This document shows positions 62,853 to 64,000 of a stretch of 64,000 nucleotides of DNA, piece by piece; positions within the stretch are counted from its first letter, which is position 1, and each line of letters opens with the position of its first letter. The position numbers were made by a program, and so were the translations under genes. Origin of the DNA: JAHEDH01 sp963745865 (lineage in GTDB: Bacteria > Actinomycetota > Acidimicrobiia > Spongiisociales > ZC4RG35); the NCBI GenBank assembly GCA_963745865.1, contig CAVUYZ010000002.1, positions 310,001 through 374,000 of the forward strand, given 5' to 3'. The notes below the pieces were generated by a model. It saw only the letters and a program-made list of their open reading frames with translations, searched no databases and was not told where the DNA came from.

Positions 62853-63569
62853 ATGCTCGAAATCATCCCCGCGGTCGACGTCCTCGACGGCAACGTCGTT
62901 CGGTTGATGCACGGCGACTACGACCGGGTGACGGTCTACTCGGACGATCCCGTCGGACAGTGCCGGGAATGGATGGACCAGGGGGCCGGACTCGTCCACG
63001 TAGTCGATCTGGCTGGGGCGAAGAGCGGGGAACCGGACGGGTTGCTGTGGGCCAGGTTGGCCGATGCCGGCATCAGCTTCCAGGTCGGTGGCGGAATCCG
63101 TACCGCCGCCACGGCTGATCGAGCGCTGGCGGCCGGTGCCAGCCGGGTGGTGATGGGGACTGCGGCCGTGTGGGATCCCGGAGTTCTCGGCTCGGTGTCG
63201 GAGCCTGCGCGGGTCGTGGCTGCAATCGACGTTCGGGATGGGCGGGCGACCGGCGCCGGATGGCTCGACAAAGGGCGGGATCTCACCGACGTTCTCGACG
63301 ACCTCGAGCAGGTTGGTGTGTCCCGACTGCTGGTGACGGGGATCGAACGGGACGGGACGATGCAGGGTCCGGCGACCGCGCTGCTCGAACGGGCGATGGA
63401 CGGAGACCGGTTCTCGATCATCGCCAGCGGTGGTGTCGGTCGGCTCGAAGATCTCCAGGCGATCAATGCCCTCGGCTGCGAGTCCGTGATCGTTGGCCGC
63501 GCCCTCTACGAACACCGCTTCTCCGTATCGGAGGCGATTTCGTTCTTGTCAGGGTTGACCGCGATATAG
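62853..63569 (+). CDS. hisA: ProFAR isomerase
   Basis: A 238-residue TIM barrel. Catalytic Asp9 lies in IIPAVDVLDG, the second in VVAAIDVRDGRATGAGW, and the phosphate loops are VGGGIRTAATADRALAAGASRVVMGTA and IASGGVGRLEDLQAI. TGIERDGTMQG is intact, in contrast to the paralogue at 37935. It may also act as TrpF, as PriA does in actinobacteria without trpF. The last codons (FLSGLTAI) and the stop lie inside the palindromic element that begins at 63541. Confidence 0.93.
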   Translation: MLEIIPAVDVLDGNVVRLMHGDYDRVTVYSDDPVGQCREWMDQGAGLVHVVDLAGAKSGEPDGLLWARLADAGISFQVGGGIRTAATADRALAAGASRVVMGTAAVWDPGVLGSVSEPARVVAAIDVRDGRATGAGWLDKGRDLTDVLDDLEQVGVSRLLVTGIERDGTMQGPATALLERAMDGDRFSIIASGGVGRLEDLQAINALGCESVIVGRALYEHRFSVSEAISFLSGLTAI

Positions 63570-63591
63570 ACGACTGAGGCTGACAAGAACG
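63541..63591. repeat. Palindromic element, copy 2 (overlaps the hisA 3' end)
   Basis: Perfect 12-bp arms, CGTTCTTGTCAG (63541-63552) and CTGACAAGAACG (63580-63591), with a 27-nt loop GGTT...CCGCGATAT...GACGACT. The arms and loop blocks match the element at 20613-20658. The hisA stop codon (63567-63569) lies in the loop. It may be a bidirectional terminator or a REP-like mobile repeat. Confidence 0.65.
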
Positions 63592-63638
63592 GGATCATCT
63601 AGATTTGGAGTGAGCCATCAACATCGTCGAGGAGCATC

Positions 63639-64000
63639 ATGGACTTCGAATACCCCGAGTCGGCCCAAGCGGTCCGGGCCGAGGTGCGTGCCTGGCTCGA
63701 CAGCAACCTCCCCGCGGGTTGGGGAGGAACCGGCACGCTGGAGCGTGACGAGTACCGAGACTTCATGATCGACTGGAGAGCCAAGCTGTCTGACGGCGGC
63801 TGGCTGGGGCTCAAGTGGCCCGAGCAGTACGGAGGTCGTGGCCTGAGCGACATCGAGTCGGTCGCAGTCGTCGAGGAGTTCGCCCGGGCAGGCGTCCCAG
63901 CCGGGGGAACCAACGATGCGTTTTCGATCGCGATGCTCGGCAACACCATCCTCCACATCGGCACCGAGGAGCAGAAGCAGCATTTCTTGCCTCGCATCCT
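63639..64000 (+). CDS. Acyl-CoA dehydrogenase family protein (5' part)
   Basis: The open frame runs off the window. The first 120 codons encode the N-terminal helical domain of an acyl-CoA dehydrogenase: MDFEYPESAQAVRAEVRAWL, GWLGLKWPEQYGGRGLSDIESV, VVEEFARAGVP, IGTEEQKQHFLPRI. It should oxidise an acyl-CoA with FAD. ATG 63639 has GAGGAG upstream. It is transcribed away from hisA behind the palindrome. Confidence 0.9.
   Translation, partial: MDFEYPESAQAVRAEVRAWLDSNLPAGWGGTGTLERDEYRDFMIDWRAKLSDGGWLGLKWPEQYGGRGLSDIESVAVVEEFARAGVPAGGTNDAFSIAMLGNTILHIGTEEQKQHFLPRI

Overview
The window looks like a chromosomal contig from a high-GC actinobacterium. The evidence is F420-dependent oxidoreductase, DUF3090 and TIGR03843-type proteins, a WXG100-like/DUF1023 pair, lipoproteins with actinobacterial-style signal peptides, and many GTG starts. 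Acidimicrobiia is my best guess for the class, because a complete System I cytochrome c maturation cluster would be unusual in most other actinobacteria. I could not test this.

Left part (1-12 kb). This is decayed or accessory sequence: a 5'-truncated tyrosine recombinase, a guanylate cyclase/NB-ARC/TPR regulator behind an SRPBCC gene, a frameshifted regulator, a 3' tRNA-Val fragment that may be an old attachment site, a GNAT pseudogene, a GH31 glucosidase with two frameshifts, and a methyltransferase and an MFS transporter that also carry indels. The 12-22.5 kb stretch is ordinary chromosome: NIF3, zinc-ribbon protein, YdjM-like protein, lipoprotein, LLM oxidoreductase, NUDIX hydrolase, a MoxR-ATPase/VWA pair, and the TIGR03843/DUF3090/histidine phosphatase operon.

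22.5-37.4 kb. A secreted subtilase ending in fourteen near-identical GGTWS repeats overlaps by 4 nt a membrane GGDEF-EAL protein. A YedK-type SRAP protein and a DUF1023 hydrolase with a WXG100-like partner follow. Then comes about 5.5 kb of broken histidine kinases and receivers beside one intact PAS histidine kinase, whose 3' end is duplicated next to the debris. RNase P RNA sits at 37.6-37.9 kb.

38-46 kb. A divergent HisA paralogue lacking the usual first catalytic Asp, trpD, and a Fur-family gene come first. They are followed by a TlpA-like lipoprotein whose WCxxC motif is written W-TGA-PTC and is followed at once by a SECIS-like hairpin. This is a candidate selenoprotein and the most interesting item in the window. 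Next come a CbiMN-Q-O Co/Ni ECF transporter and a PAF-acetylhydrolase-like protein.

46-57.7 kb. The ccmABCDEFHIG cluster is transcribed leftward with tight overlaps, including a 35-residue CcmD. A divergent OmpR/HK pair, an Lgt-like protein, another TlpA-like lipoprotein and an Ldh2-family dehydrogenase follow.

57.7-64 kb. A histidine operon, yerC-hisG-hisD-hisB-hisH-hisF-hisIE, has a 4-nt overlap at every junction. hisA is divergent from it and hisC is absent. hisA ends inside a palindromic element that also occurs at 20.6 kb. The window ends in an acyl-CoA dehydrogenase.

Many genes outside the his, ccm and cbi blocks carry single indels, often in short G/C runs, so some 'pseudogenes' may be assembly errors.
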